Part shown: piece by piece, positions 1-9,933 of the stretch
Layout of the letters: each line of letters begins with the position of its first letter
Numbering within the stretch: position 1 is the first letter of the stretch
From: Hexactinellida sp. DTS-2022
Lineage: Eukaryota; Porifera; Hexactinellida
DNA: 64,000 bases
Assembly: GCA_028753945.1 (NCBI GenBank)
Contig: JAPNXP010000002.1
Coordinates: 11,594,001 to 11,658,000, forward strand
Direction: 5' to 3'
The notes under the pieces: model-generated
The model's database searches: none
Told to the model about the DNA's origin: nothing
What the model saw: only the letters and a program-made list of their open reading frames with translations
Program-made: the position numbers and the translations under genes

Positions 1-1354
1 TGGTGGCCACAATTATCGTGGACATCTTTCAGGACATCGTCTACCTCGATCAGTTGTATTACGATTGTTTGTTTTGTATCCAAATTGTAACAATACATAT
101 TCCTGATTATCCTCTTCTAATTATCTGAAACTCCAAAGTGATAACAACCATCCGAGAGATAGTTCTATAATTCTATATAATTTTCTGAATTCATCAATAA
201 CAGGTGTTATTTAGGCCGTTTTTTTATTATTTATGTACAAATATATGTGCATTCCAAGGCTGGATTCGGTTAACCGGTTAACCGTTGCTGACATCGAAAA
301 ACGGTTAGAAACGGTTTTGCTGGTGAGTATTTCTTGAAGTGACTTTAGTTTCTGCAGTTGTTCTGCTATAAGCTTCAAATAATTCCTACTTAGTTAACAA
401 CACTAATTTTTGCTCTTCCTTTCTAATAGAGTGCGTTTCGTGTTTTCAATATCTTCCGAATGTGGTGAACATTTTCTTTTCCTTCTGAAAGGCACTCCGT
501 CATCTTCCTAGAAAGTAGGACTAACGACCCTTTGTTGATCAGAGACCTGAGAACTTTGATGCTCAACAGATGTAACTATTCACTAGGGAAATTCCTCCAA
601 ATATTTCTCTTCCCATTATGCTATGAATTTTCTCCTCCAAGTTAATTAATTGGGCCTCAGGTGAACCTCCTCCTGTCTCCTGTCATTTTAGCTTCTCAGA
701 TCTATAAATAAATTCAAAATCGTCAAGAGCAATATTCAAACCCCAATAATTCTAAATTGTGATAAAATCATCTGAATCGCAATTATACCTGAGCTACGTA
801 CTCCTTTTCCTTTTACTTGGCGCCATAAATTCTGAATTTCATTTCCATTTGTTTTCTAGACTCGTGTGGTAAAATTAGCTCTATAATTACACACATTCAA
901 TAATAAGGATTCTCTGAAGTTAAATTATTATGATTGCGCATTTTAAATTATAGAAAGTTATTTTAGACCATTATGGACCAAAAATTCTTGCTATGAAATG
1001 ATTCATTGGATATGCCAATTTGAAAATTACATTCCAGTGTTACGAAAGTTGACGAAATTATTATTTTCAACTCTCGAAATTGGATGTCACCGTTTATCGT
1101 AGTGTATCCCGATATTATCACTGTTAATGTTTGGGCATAGCCTACTCTATTATAAGACCTCCCATCAAAATATCAAAATTGGAAAAGGGATGCGGTCGAA
1201 GATGGATTGTAAAGTATATTTTAATGATGAATTTTAATAGATTAAATGTAATTCAAGTATTCTCGGCGTGAATACTAAATCTATTTGAATTGTAGCTGAA
1301 ATAGGTCAATATTAATTAACTTTTTAATGAATGTGATCAAATGAATACACTGTA
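1..1354. other. AT-rich intergenic stretch
   Basis: I see no coding region or RNA gene here. The only structure is a short inverted-repeat-rich block around 257-320, listed separately. The rest is low-complexity AT-rich sequence. Confidence 0.6.
257..320. repeat. GGTTAACCG palindrome repeat, copy 1
   Basis: The block starts CAAGGCTGGATTCGGTTAAC-like and contains two overlapping copies of the palindrome GGTTAACC followed by degenerate GGTTA motifs. Similar blocks sit at 51199-51263, 51474-51570 and, in opposite orientation, 52240-52330. I infer an interspersed, probably non-autonomous DNA transposon family; no target duplication was found here. Confidence 0.5.
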
Positions 1355-1541
1355 CACTAAAGCCTCTGAACAACGGACATCTTGGGACCGGAACCGTTGT
1401 CCGTTATTTAGAGGTTGTCCGCTATTTAGAGGTTGCTTTTCTATTAGACATATGCTAAATAAATAAATCCGTGCCACGAGGGTTGTCCGTTATTTAGAGG
1501 TTGTTCCCTATTTGGAGTGTCCGTTATGGGAGGCTCCACTG
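1355..1541 (+). mobile_element. pogo/Tigger-type MITE, copy A (187 bp)
   Basis: The right end GGCTCCACTG is followed by TA and the left end CACTAAAGCCTC is preceded by TA, as expected for Tc1/mariner-pogo elements. The interior repeats GTCCGTTATTTAGAGG-like blocks. Near-identical 187-bp copies occur at 28233-28419 (opposite strand) and 47203-47389. It has no coding capacity, so it would have been moved by a Tigger-type transposase supplied elsewhere. Confidence 0.85.
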
Positions 1542-1543
1542 TA

Positions 1544-2066
1544 TAAGTTAATAATATTACAATTTTCACTTACAAATAAACTAATAAATAGTCACAAAAA
1601 TAAATACAAATATAAATAATGTATGAGTTGGTCTAAGTCAGTTCTGCTCCTTTGATCGATTTGAGGTAGATCATTACATCTTCACAAAAATAAAGATAAA
1701 TTATAGTTAATGAAATAATAATAAAAAGGATTACGTTTAAGATTTATGTCTAAATGTCAAACTTTTCAACTTTCTCTTTTCGCTCTTATTCAATCTTACG
1801 AGTGAATTGCAATTGAGTACTTTTTTGTTCAATAGACAATTTTATGTTGACAAATCAATCTACGAACAATAAACCATCCAGAAGTATTGCATGAACGACA
1901 ATTTTCATTCCACATCTCAGAGTTACCTCCAATATCTAAATAAATGATTGCAAGTTTGGTCAAAATACTTCTAGATGCTCCATTGACGAGCAACTCCATT
2001 AATTGCGTATTTTATTTTAATACCAATAAATAGCTGTCAAACTGTCACTATAACATCAAGAGCAGG
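1544..2066. other. AT-rich spacer
   Basis: No gene, RNA or clear repeat is visible in this stretch. Confidence 0.5.
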
Positions 2067-2210
2067 GGCCGTATTCACTAAGAAGTTAAGTTCGAACTTA
2101 AGTTCGAACTTAAGACTTAAGTACTAAGTTCGAACTTAAGTCGTATTCACTAAGATTGATATTCACTAAGATTTTAGTTCGTACTTAAGTTCGAACTTAA
2201 GTACGAACTT
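2067..2210. repeat. Harbinger-like terminus with alternating TTCGAA/CTTAAG palindromes
   Basis: The block starts GGGGCCGTATTCACTAAG, which resembles PIF/Harbinger terminal repeats, and continues as an array in which TTCGAA and CTTAAG, both perfect palindromes, alternate. It lies about 175 bp beyond the 3' end of a minus-strand Myb/SANT-like gene, the accessory gene type that Harbinger elements carry. I could not find the matching right end, so this is one terminus only. Confidence 0.5.
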
Positions 2211-2384
2211 TAAGCAAGCTAGGGAGGTTGCTTAAGTAATTTTGTATTAGACTAAATTAAGAATTTCTTCGGATTCGTAATAATAATAGTATACTTTTAT
2301 GCTACTCTCTAATTTGGTAGACATAATACAAGTAAAATCGTTATATTTCTGCACACTATCTAGTCTAGCTAGTAACTAATTTAA

Positions 2385-3127
2385 TTATTTTTCTAACAGC
2401 TTCTGACGTTTCAGCCTGTAGTACTCCCTCTGCTCTTCAATTAGCTTAAGTTGTGCTGCGAATACAGCCATCTCTTGTAGCAGCACTTCCTGCTGTAAGG
2501 GAGTAAGTCCGCTACCTTCATTTCCGGCTGTTGCTGGGACTCCGTTGTACGTAGATAATTTGTTGGATCACGTCTTCGCTTCCTACTTCTCTTCCCATTA
2601 CGATTAACGTTAATGTTGGGTTCTTCGGGAGCATAAAAAATTGACGTATCGTCTACAGTACCTAGCTGAGTAATCTGTTCGCTGCTGGTTGCTGTTGCTG
2701 GTGGTACGAAATTATCGACAGCACCTGAGATTCCGATAAAAGCTGGGGTGTTCTCAAACATCTCTCTAATTCTATCAGAGTTATTTATACTCCTATCTGC
2801 AGCTAAAATTAATATATCTTCGTCTTCGACAATCCCAGCGGAGTTTGAGCCCCCTCCGGTTATTCTAGATTCCCTAAAGCTAGCATCAACTTTTGACTTG
2901 GAAGCTAACTTCAGGTTATTCCATTTCTTTCTTAAGTCTTCTACCCCTCTATTATTTCCATATACAGCGTTGACTTTGCATGTAATGGTTTTCCACAGTT
3001 CCTTCTTCTTCTTATTGAGGTCAGCGCTGTTTCCTGAACCTCTCAATAAGTCGCCAGCAGATTCAATTTCACCAATGAGCGCGCACTCTTCTTCCTTAGT
3101 CCAATTTATCTTCCTGGATTTTTCCAT
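2385..3127 (-). CDS. Myb/SANT-like DNA-binding protein (zeste/Harbinger accessory type)
   Basis: The N-terminus (residues about 8-85) is a Myb/SANT-like helix-turn-helix: INWTKEEECALIGEIE, then ELWKTITCKVN, then EDLRKKWNNLK, with the spaced tryptophans W9, W45 and W68. This matches the Myb/SANT-like domain of zeste-type regulators and Harbinger accessory proteins, which bind element DNA and help the transposase enter the nucleus. The uninterrupted frame runs 2441-3127. A different frame beyond about 2545 encodes a heptad-rich tail (QEMAVFAAQLKLIEEQ, REYYRLKRQKLLE) that ends at a stop at 2385-2387, as expected for the family's C-terminal coiled coil, so I infer one frameshift. A basic stretch (NGKRSRKRRRDP) may be a nuclear signal. 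The adjacent Harbinger-like terminus suggests an element gene rather than a host gene. No Harbinger nuclease was seen nearby. Confidence 0.7.
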
Positions 3128-3699
3128 TCCGTTTAGAATTGGTTTTGTTCAACTGCAATTTATACAAATGGGAGAAAAAACATTGATCATGAAAATTAAT
3201 CTTCAATGGAATTATATGCATTTGTTATTTTGGCATCAAAGCTACTTTGTATATGAATAGAGAACTTATCTCAATTATTAGTGCGGTTTCTATTTCATTC
3301 CCTACCACTTTAATACAATCCAGACAAACATACATGAGTAAAATATATGTAACTTGTAATTATTTGAACGTACGTAGCCTTAGATTAGGAACTGAATATT
3401 ATTCAAATTTATACATATACGTATAACGGGATGGAAATTAAATAAGTACTAAACCTATATACATACATAAGCGTTTACTCCGGGATGGTTGGCAGTGTCA
3501 TGAGCCAATGGCCCTAACAATAGTTATCTTCCGTTATTTCAAATAAAAGTGTGCCAACCAAACCTAAGTCCGAGTCACAAGGGCCCTACCAATCCCCGCT
3601 CCTAGTCCAAGCTTATGCAATATGCAATATGCAATGCATTGCATAAACTATTGAATATGATTCTTTTTGTGCGCCCATAATTCATAAAAACTCATGCAC
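3128..3699. other. AT-rich spacer
   Basis: No gene or RNA visible. A short ATGCAATATGCAATGCATTGCAT palindromic run lies near 3615-3645. Confidence 0.4.
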
Positions 3700-3830
3700 A
3701 GCACAATAACATTGTGCATTCGCGAACACACAAAGTTTGAAAATTGTGTGTTCGCGAACACACAGTAAATATTGTGTGTTCGCGCATACACAGAAGTTTC
3801 GAATACACTGCAACATAGATATTATACCTT
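3700..3830. repeat. GTGTGTTCGCGAACACAC palindrome repeat, copy 1
   Basis: Three full or partial copies of the 18-bp palindrome GTGTGTTCGCGAACACAC are spaced about 35 bp apart. They are followed by GAATACACTGCAACA, which is also found (inverted) beside the same palindrome at 18892-19010. A third locus is at 21888-22060. Confidence 0.7.
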
Positions 3831-4389
3831 TCATCTATGTTACTGCGACATATGGGTCAGGACTTTCCCCTTATCTATTAGTTGTTGGCTGCAATTAGTA
3901 CAGAATGTTGCATGCCTGCAGGGCATCAAGAACCATGTTAATATCCGTGGCCAAGGCTTACGTGCAATGAATTCCTCCCATGTTGATTACATGATCTTCC
4001 AGTTCATCTTCCTTACCTTTTGATTCACTCAAAGCAATTTGCTTAAATTTCTTGCAACCAATTGTGTTGCTCATGGCCTGTAAAAATTTCCATGGTGTAT
4101 ACTCTCCATTCCTTTATCTTTTTTATAATGTAATCCTCTCCTCATCGATATGGACATAATTAGGCTTCCTTGCACGACTAATCTCCCTTCCTTGCCGTAT
4201 TCTACCAATGTCATTGTCTGTATCTATAATGATATCGTTTAGTTGTGACAAAAATTACCATATTCTAGTATAAGAAGTCCGAATTCTAGCTTTGAGTTTG
4301 GAGTGGTACCTTCGGCTCAATTATTTGGAGATATGTGAGTGAGCCAGTATTTTTTGATATATTTATTTTGCTTTCCCACCATTAATGCA
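3831..4389. other. spacer, no gene seen
   Basis: AT-rich; may include the decayed 3' end of the minus-strand MULE transposase that follows. Nothing else recognised. Confidence 0.35.
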
Positions 4390-5426
4390 TCATTTCCATC
4401 TAATCTTGGCGTTGCGATCAAATTGAATGTGGGAGAGATCAGAGAGCCAGGTAAAATGGAAGTGACATGAACCTACGGGTGAACTTGGAAATTTCTGGGT
4501 TGCTTTTGAACCGTGTGTTAGACCAAGTTTTTGACCTTTTGAAAAATGCATTGGGTATAGTGGAAAAGACACCCGTAAATGCGAATTTGTGGAAAGACAT
4601 CTTTAAATGCATTTCTAGAAGCTCGCTCCCAATCTGACATTGAAGCTACTGGGTTTAAGCCAGGTATGTGTGTGATGAAACTTTCTAAAACTGCCCTATA
4701 TAGATATTGTGTCTTCGCTTTCATTAAGCAATGTTTTGCAGGAATAGTGTGCCTCCAACAGCTACGAATATAGTCCATAACTGGTAAAACTAAATTGGAA
4801 CCGTATCAAAAGTTCCATCAAATTGTATGTTGGTGGCTTCAGCCATTATTTCCCTTATTTCATTGGAAAAGAAGAACACGGCAGTTTGGTTTTTACTCGT
4901 GACAGAATAATGAAATTGTATTCCATGACCAAGAGGCGTACTCTAACATCTCTAGAAATTCAATAGCTGTTCGAGGAATTTTTGGTTTAGAAGTTTTCCT
5001 CTCGCGATACATAGCTGATTCGCACTCTGCAAACGAAATATCACGAGCTCAAGGATTGTTTCTAGCTATATCATCAAAGCCGTTCCTGAGGCTTGATGTT
5101 TGCACCTGCTTAGCAATCGTCTTACATTTGGTTTTCAACTGGTGGACCTCGGTTTTGTATTCAGATACTTCCTGGTTGTGAAGATGCATAGGTGTTATCA
5201 AATTTCTTGTACGATTCAATTTGCTTGTGCCTTTACAGCCACTCCTAAAGATGGCACATTTGAGGTAGACATAACTTTCCGTGATCTTAGATTGGACATA
5301 TTTAAAACCATCGGTACTATTAAAAACGTTGCCTATACAACGTTTGTATTCTGCTGTTGTGAACTCCATGATAAAAAATGTTGAAAATAGATGTGTTGTA
5401 ATCTTTGGAATTGAATATTTATGCAT
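4390..5426 (-). pseudogene. FLYWCH zinc finger plus MULE transposase, degraded
   Basis: On the minus strand, 5049-5426 encodes a FLYWCH-type finger: FKYVQSKITESYVYLKCAIF, then GCKGTSKLNR, then MHLHNQEVSEY, giving the C..C..H..H pattern. Further on (about 4780-4880) the frame reads EIREIMAEATNIQFDGTFDT, and 4518-4778 reads SDWERASRNAFKDVFPQIRI then GCLFHYTQCIFQKV. These are the DGTF and CxFH blocks of a Mutator-like DDE transposase. FLYWCH-MULE fusions are common in invertebrate genomes. An in-frame stop near 4790 and at least two frame changes, one near 4560 where the C-terminal QKLGLTHGSK block shifts frame, make it non-functional. No terminal repeats were found, so the element limits are unknown. 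Confidence 0.75.
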
Positions 5427-5560
5427 TTATGATTAACTAGTGTTTCACCCACAAAATCAATTGTATGGTTGTTGGTTGTTCGATGACACTATTGTTTTAT
5501 TTCAGCCATTGATAATTATTGGAACAACACTTTTGATCAATGAATACTCAATAATGGTCA

Positions 5561-5800
5561 ATGCATAACTCACAAAAGTCCATTCGGACTTATGCAAAAC
5601 TTACAAAAGTCCATTCCGACAAATGCAGAACCTACAAAAGTCTATTTGGACAAATGCAGAACTTACAAATGTCCATTCGGACAAATGCAGAACCTAGAAA
5701 AGTCCATTCGGACAAATGCATAACTACGAAAGTCCATTCGGTCAAACGACAACTTGAAAATTCGGACAGACAACAACTCAACAATTCGGACAAATGCAGC
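5561..5800 (+). repeat. 31-bp minisatellite
   Basis: About six tandem copies of a 31-bp unit (AACTTACAAAAGTCCATTCG then GACAAATGCAG), decaying at the right end. The period is not a multiple of three, so the 112-aa reading frame across it (5561-5899) only reflects the missing stop codons of the repeat and is not a gene. Confidence 0.9.
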
Positions 5801-5899
5801 TTCCCCAGTCAAGACCATTTGAAATTTTATTCCGATCACAGAAGGTGCAATAATTCAGAAGTTTGCTACGGCCCTTCAATCGAGATTTGCCATTTGTGA

Positions 5900-6578
5900 G
5901 CGTTAAATTCCTTGTAGTTGCATATTAATATCAAAATTGGTATATTTTAAACCCTTGTGCTTCTCGATGTAATATTCTTCCTATGACGATCTTTACATTT
6001 AGACCTTGAATATTCCATCTATTTTTTTATCTCGCTCGCATCCATAATAGTCGTCCATTTTCAAAGTTTATGTTGGAAATCTAGGACAAAGAAAATAAGA
6101 ATTTGTTGAATTTATTTTCCTAGGAAGTACTTTTGCAAGAAGTGACCGAGATCTTAAGGTACACATAGGTTATATTAGTATAAATTCGACTTTTGGGTCC
6201 AAGTACAATAAAATAAATTTCTACATAAGTGTGCTGATTGTTTTTTTTATATTGAAAATAAAGTTTACCACTTTGATATACACAATTTATAATCCTTATT
6301 TTCTAAAACGACGTCCCGACATTTGAAGACACATGTTTTAACCCATATGAATGTAATATACAGTTCATATTTGGACCTAGAGAACACCATATTCAAATTG
6401 TTACAATATAACATTTTATTATGGTTGAATTATTAACCTCACTCTTCTTGCCATTGTTTTCTAACAACTTCCCTCTTCTATTCTTATTAATTTTCACTAG
6501 TTTTGAATTTACTTTTTCCATTTCTATTTTTGTCCGTGCCCTCTGTACAGGCCAGAGTTTAAATCATTATTTTTATAG
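5900..6578. other. AT-rich spacer upstream of the transporter exon
   Basis: No upstream exon is recognisable. Two polypyrimidine-AG acceptors lie at 6550 and 6578; the second fits the downstream frame. Confidence 0.4.
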
Positions 6579-6880
6579 TTCTCAAATTTGTGGAATATAA
6601 ACCAAAAGCTTGTATCCAGACTAATGATGTCATTATTAGTTTACGTTTGTTGATGACAGCTGTACCATTCGTATTAATTTGTATCGCCCAAATCATTTTA
6701 TTATTCTATCCAATTGGTGAAAAGCAGAGGCTAGTTAATAATGCAAAGATAAATCGTTTATTTGATGGTGAACAAGAAATATCGGAAAGTAAGAATGAGG
6801 ACTTTTCAGAATCAACTAATTCAGTCACTAGGATTATTGAGTCTTCAAACATCGTTTCGAAATATGAATCCTTGATTTAA
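6579..6880 (+). CDS. last exon of an MFSD2/GPH-type membrane transporter
   Basis: The frame after the TTTTATAG acceptor at 6571-6578 reads LKFVEYKPKACIQTNDVIIS, then LRLLMTAVPFVLICIAQIIL, then LFYPIGEKQR. It fits the final membrane helix and exit motif of the GPH branch of the major facilitator superfamily; the C-x-Q, VPF and YPI-x-E-x-x-R pattern is like that of MFSD2 lysophosphatidylcholine symporters. A hydrophilic acidic/serine-rich tail of about 50 residues follows and ends at TAA. The exon would start with the last two bases of a split codon, so at least one upstream exon is required. None is visible in the 6.5 kb to the left, so the rest lies outside the window or this is an orphan fragment. 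It is the best candidate for host coding sequence in the window. Confidence 0.5.
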
Positions 6881-7096
6881 ATGGTTTAAACTTTTGAGTT
6901 GGAGGTATCACTCTTTATCTACCGAATTGCGTTAAAATGGAACAAATATTTTATGACCCTTTTTATTATTTGATATGTTTACTCATTTCTTCCATACACA
7001 TTGGATTGTTGTTTAGCTAACATATGATGTAAATATTTTATATATCATCATGGTTGTATTTATTTATGATAAGATAGTTGTAATTGTTGATATCAT
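6881..7096. other. 3' flank of transporter exon
   Basis: AT-rich, probably 3' untranslated sequence. No AATAAA signal was found close to the stop. Confidence 0.3.
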
Positions 7097-8333
7097 CGAT
7101 TCCCAACCTTTTTCAATTATAGTAAATATTGCACTTCCCATGGGCTCCCTAGAAACAGTGGTTCCCAACCTTGGGTTTATTAACCCTGGCTGGTGCACGG
7201 TAGCGAATATTGAGCATGTTTAAATCAAGTTTTTATGCAGTTCTAATCTACAAGTTACTTTTGACTCTCGATCGATTACTGCTGTGTACTGTGAGTTACC
7301 CGACCCTTTTAAAGTGGGCTTGGTCCGTGCTGGTCCCATTTATCACAACCTACATTTGGGCTTTTCATCCATCCAATTTCAATGCAGGGGGGCTAGAGTG
7401 TCATTTCGTTCCCCCCTCCCAATATTTCGTACACCTTATATTTTTATCTCCCCTAAATCAGTAGAATATTGTTGTCTTAAATTATAGTAATACTCAATGA
7501 TATTTGAAAATCCTCTTAACCCCAGAAAATATTTCTCTCTCGCTGCGCTTGTTCGTCGATGAAATTCATGTATGGTTAGATTATCCTTGTGATATTATTA
7601 CATACTGACGCTTTTAATCGTAATGAAACCATATTATATTCGCTCCCAAAATCTGTTTTTGCAATCCACGCAGAGGTTAATAGAATCCTTCAGACTTAGG
7701 TATGTCCTGGGGATGCACCACCAAATTTTCATGTATTAAGGGTTCACGAATTTTAAAAGGTTGGGAATTACTGCATTCCGTGGACCCAGTGCTGCCAAGT
7801 CTCCCTAAATTTACGTAGACTACGTAAATATACCCCTATCTACGTGTCTACGTATGAAGACTTATTTCTACGTATTTGTAGCGAAATATATTTAAGACTT
7901 ATTGTTTAACATATAACTGCGTTTTGTTGTTACTAGTGAACCACCATATCATTATTTTTGTTTTATAATATGTTAAATAATATCATAGTAAATTATTCCA
8001 ATCGCAGAATACTCTTGATTCAAAACAGTTGCACAATTAAAAATTAGTTAAATTAAATCTTACTTTAATAGTTTTATACATCCTATTAGTGAGTATATCT
8101 TATTGTTTACAAGCGCGAAAGCGTCCATATATCTACCTTTATAAATGAACATTCATACAAAATAGTTACTTTATATGATTTGAAAAAGCAAATTAAGATC
8201 TTTTGGGTCGCAGAGGGAATTTTAGCATGCTCCGTAAAAACTTCTGTTTCTCCGTAAATTTTATGGTCAATCTCCAGGAATTTATCTGAACTCACTTGGC
8301 AGCACTGCGTGGACCCCAGGTTGGGAACCACTT
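7097..8333. mobile_element. SPIN-like hAT remnant(s) with CAGTGGTTCCCAACC ends
   Basis: A left end CAGTGGTTCCCAACCTTGGG lies at about 7156 and a matching inverted right end CCAGGTTGGGAACCACT ends at 8332. A second pair, ATTCCCAACCTTTTT at about 7099 and AAGGTTGGGAATTACTG ending near 7774, suggests two overlapping copies. The CAGNGGTTCNCAACC pattern is typical of SPIN and related hAT families. No 8-bp duplication remains at the outer ends. The right part is interrupted by the 521-bp hAT at 7787-8307. Confidence 0.6.
7787..8307. mobile_element. 521-bp non-autonomous hAT with TSD CGTGGACC
   Basis: Inverted ends CAGTGCTGCCAAGT and ACTTGGCAGCACTG are flanked by perfect 8-bp repeats CGTGGACC at 7779-7786 and 8308-8315. 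The subterminal regions share CTCCNTAAATTT. It sits inside the right end of an older SPIN-like element, so it is the younger of the two. Confidence 0.93.
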
Positions 8334-8360
8334 TTTTAATATTATGTATATTTAGATAAC

Positions 8361-8816
8361 CAGGCTTGTAAAAAGGTCCCGCATTGTCAAGTCAGCTCTT
8401 ATATACAATATTAACGTTCAGGTCAGGTCAGGTCATGGTGGAAAAAATCATACAGGTCAGGTCAGGTCAGGTCAGGTCAGGTGTTTCACATTCTCAGGTC
8501 AATTTCAGGTCATTTCAGGTCAAAATCAAAGCGCGTTAAATGACATGGCGCGTTTAACGCGCTTTGTGGGAAAAGTGGCGTTGATTTATCTGAAAAATCA
8601 AATCCAACCGAGTTGACCCTTTGATAGACTAGGTCAGGTCAGGTCAGAAAAGGTCAGGTCAGGTCAGGTCAGGTCAAAAAAAGTTCAGGTCAGGTCAGGT
8701 CAGGTCAAAATCATGCAAGATTAGGTTCAGGTCAGGTCAAGGCGTTCAGAAAATAGGTTCAGGTCACTCAAAGGTCAGGTCAGGCCAGGTCATGACCTGA
8801 CCTTTTGACAAGCCTG
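8361..8816. mobile_element. hAT MITE carrying AGGTC tandem arrays, copy 1
   Basis: Ends CAGGCTTGTAAAAAGGTC and GACCTTTTGACAAGCCTG are inverted repeats; flanks TAGATAAC (8353-8360) and CAGACAAC (8817-8824) match at 6 of 8 positions. The interior holds several arrays of the pentamer AGGTC and a G+C-rich imperfect palindrome GCGCGTTAAATG / GCGCGTTTAACGCGC around 8530-8565. A relative lies at 36258-36794. Confidence 0.88.
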
Positions 8817-8910
8817 CAGACAACACAGTTACCAATTCAGAGTTTAAGAGTTATATATGATTTCCAACCCCTTTATCTCTTGTTCGAGAAACACCCATTA
8901 TTAACAAAAC

Positions 8911-9373
8911 CAGGGACTTCTTTAATATAGGGACTGTAAACTTCGTTTTACGGTAAATTAGCGTAGGCCTAAAACAGTATTGTTACTTATTGATATCCCG
9001 TAATCCGGTAATGCTAGACACAGGAAATGTATTATTGTTGTATAGGAAGTCATATATTGGTAGTCCAACGGCGTATTGGTTTATCGAAAATATTTGTGGA
9101 ATGTAAGTAATGCGATTTTCACACCCTTCCATATATGGTAATATTGTTAAAATCTCGAGATTACTTAACTTTATACATATGAAATGTATCATTTTCGTAC
9201 AGGAATCATATTTTGGGAGGTCCAACGGTCATATTGGTTTATCGAAAATATTTGTGGAATGTAAGTTATGCGACTTTCACACCTTTCCATATATGGTAAT
9301 ACAATACTGTTTTAGGCCTACGCTAATTTACCGTAAAACTAAGTTTACAGTCCCTATATTAAAGAAGTCCCTG
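8911..9373. mobile_element. 463-bp MITE with about 73-bp inverted repeats
   Basis: Left arm from CAGGGACTTCTTTAATATAG and right arm ending CTATATTAAAGAAGTCCCTG are near-identical inverted repeats of about 73 bp, both including AATTAGCGTAGGCCTAAAAC or its complement. ACAAAAC directly flanks both sides (8904-8910 and 9374-9380). The interior is a roughly 158-bp tandem duplication (about 9073-9148 and 9231-9303). Confidence 0.85.
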
Positions 9374-9380
9374 ACAAAAC

Positions 9381-9933
9381 TAAGCAAAACAACTATATAT
9401 TAGTGCATAAGCTCCGATTTCCTGGGGGCTTGGGGAACCCGAACTCCTCCCATACTATCGAATCCGGGGGATAGTCCCCCTGGAGAACCCTATGACCCAC
9501 TTGAGAATTCCCACTGACAAGTTAAACTCGCTTGAATTTACCTGGGATTTGATGATATATGAGACTCAGCCTCCCCACCACTGCAATTATCATGGCCGAC
9601 TCCATTGTCACTCTTTGGCTACATGTCTGAAGCATGTGGACCACTTTTCCTATTTTTAGGCCAGTCCATTTCAGGATATCAGCTTCTATGGTAGTCCACT
9701 TCTCCATATGTCTCTAAATTTTTGTTGTCCGACAATACTTTACGTGCTATGCTATAGCCTAGATTATCAAATGTTCCACTTCTCTAAGACTGGAATCCTG
9801 AGTGTATTGCCTTTGTATTTGCCGGAGGATCTCAGTTTTAAATCTTACAATATTCCCTATAAAGATAATACAAAGCAAGAAATACTATACGAACAGACGA
9901 TTATAAAAAATTATAGTAATATTACTTACTAAT
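9381..9933. other. spacer 3' of the P-like gene
   Basis: No gene recognised. Probably the decayed 3' end of the P-like element; its terminal repeat was not identified. Confidence 0.35.

Noticed and set aside
5561-5899. 112-codon frame with repeated KVHSDKC-like peptides
   Set aside because: It follows a 31-bp minisatellite; the period shifts frame every unit, so the peptide repeats are a by-product.
8361-8816. AGGTC arrays as telomere-like repeat
   Set aside because: Arrays are interrupted, enclosed by hAT inverted ends with target duplication, and recur inside a second element; not terminal repeats of a chromosome.
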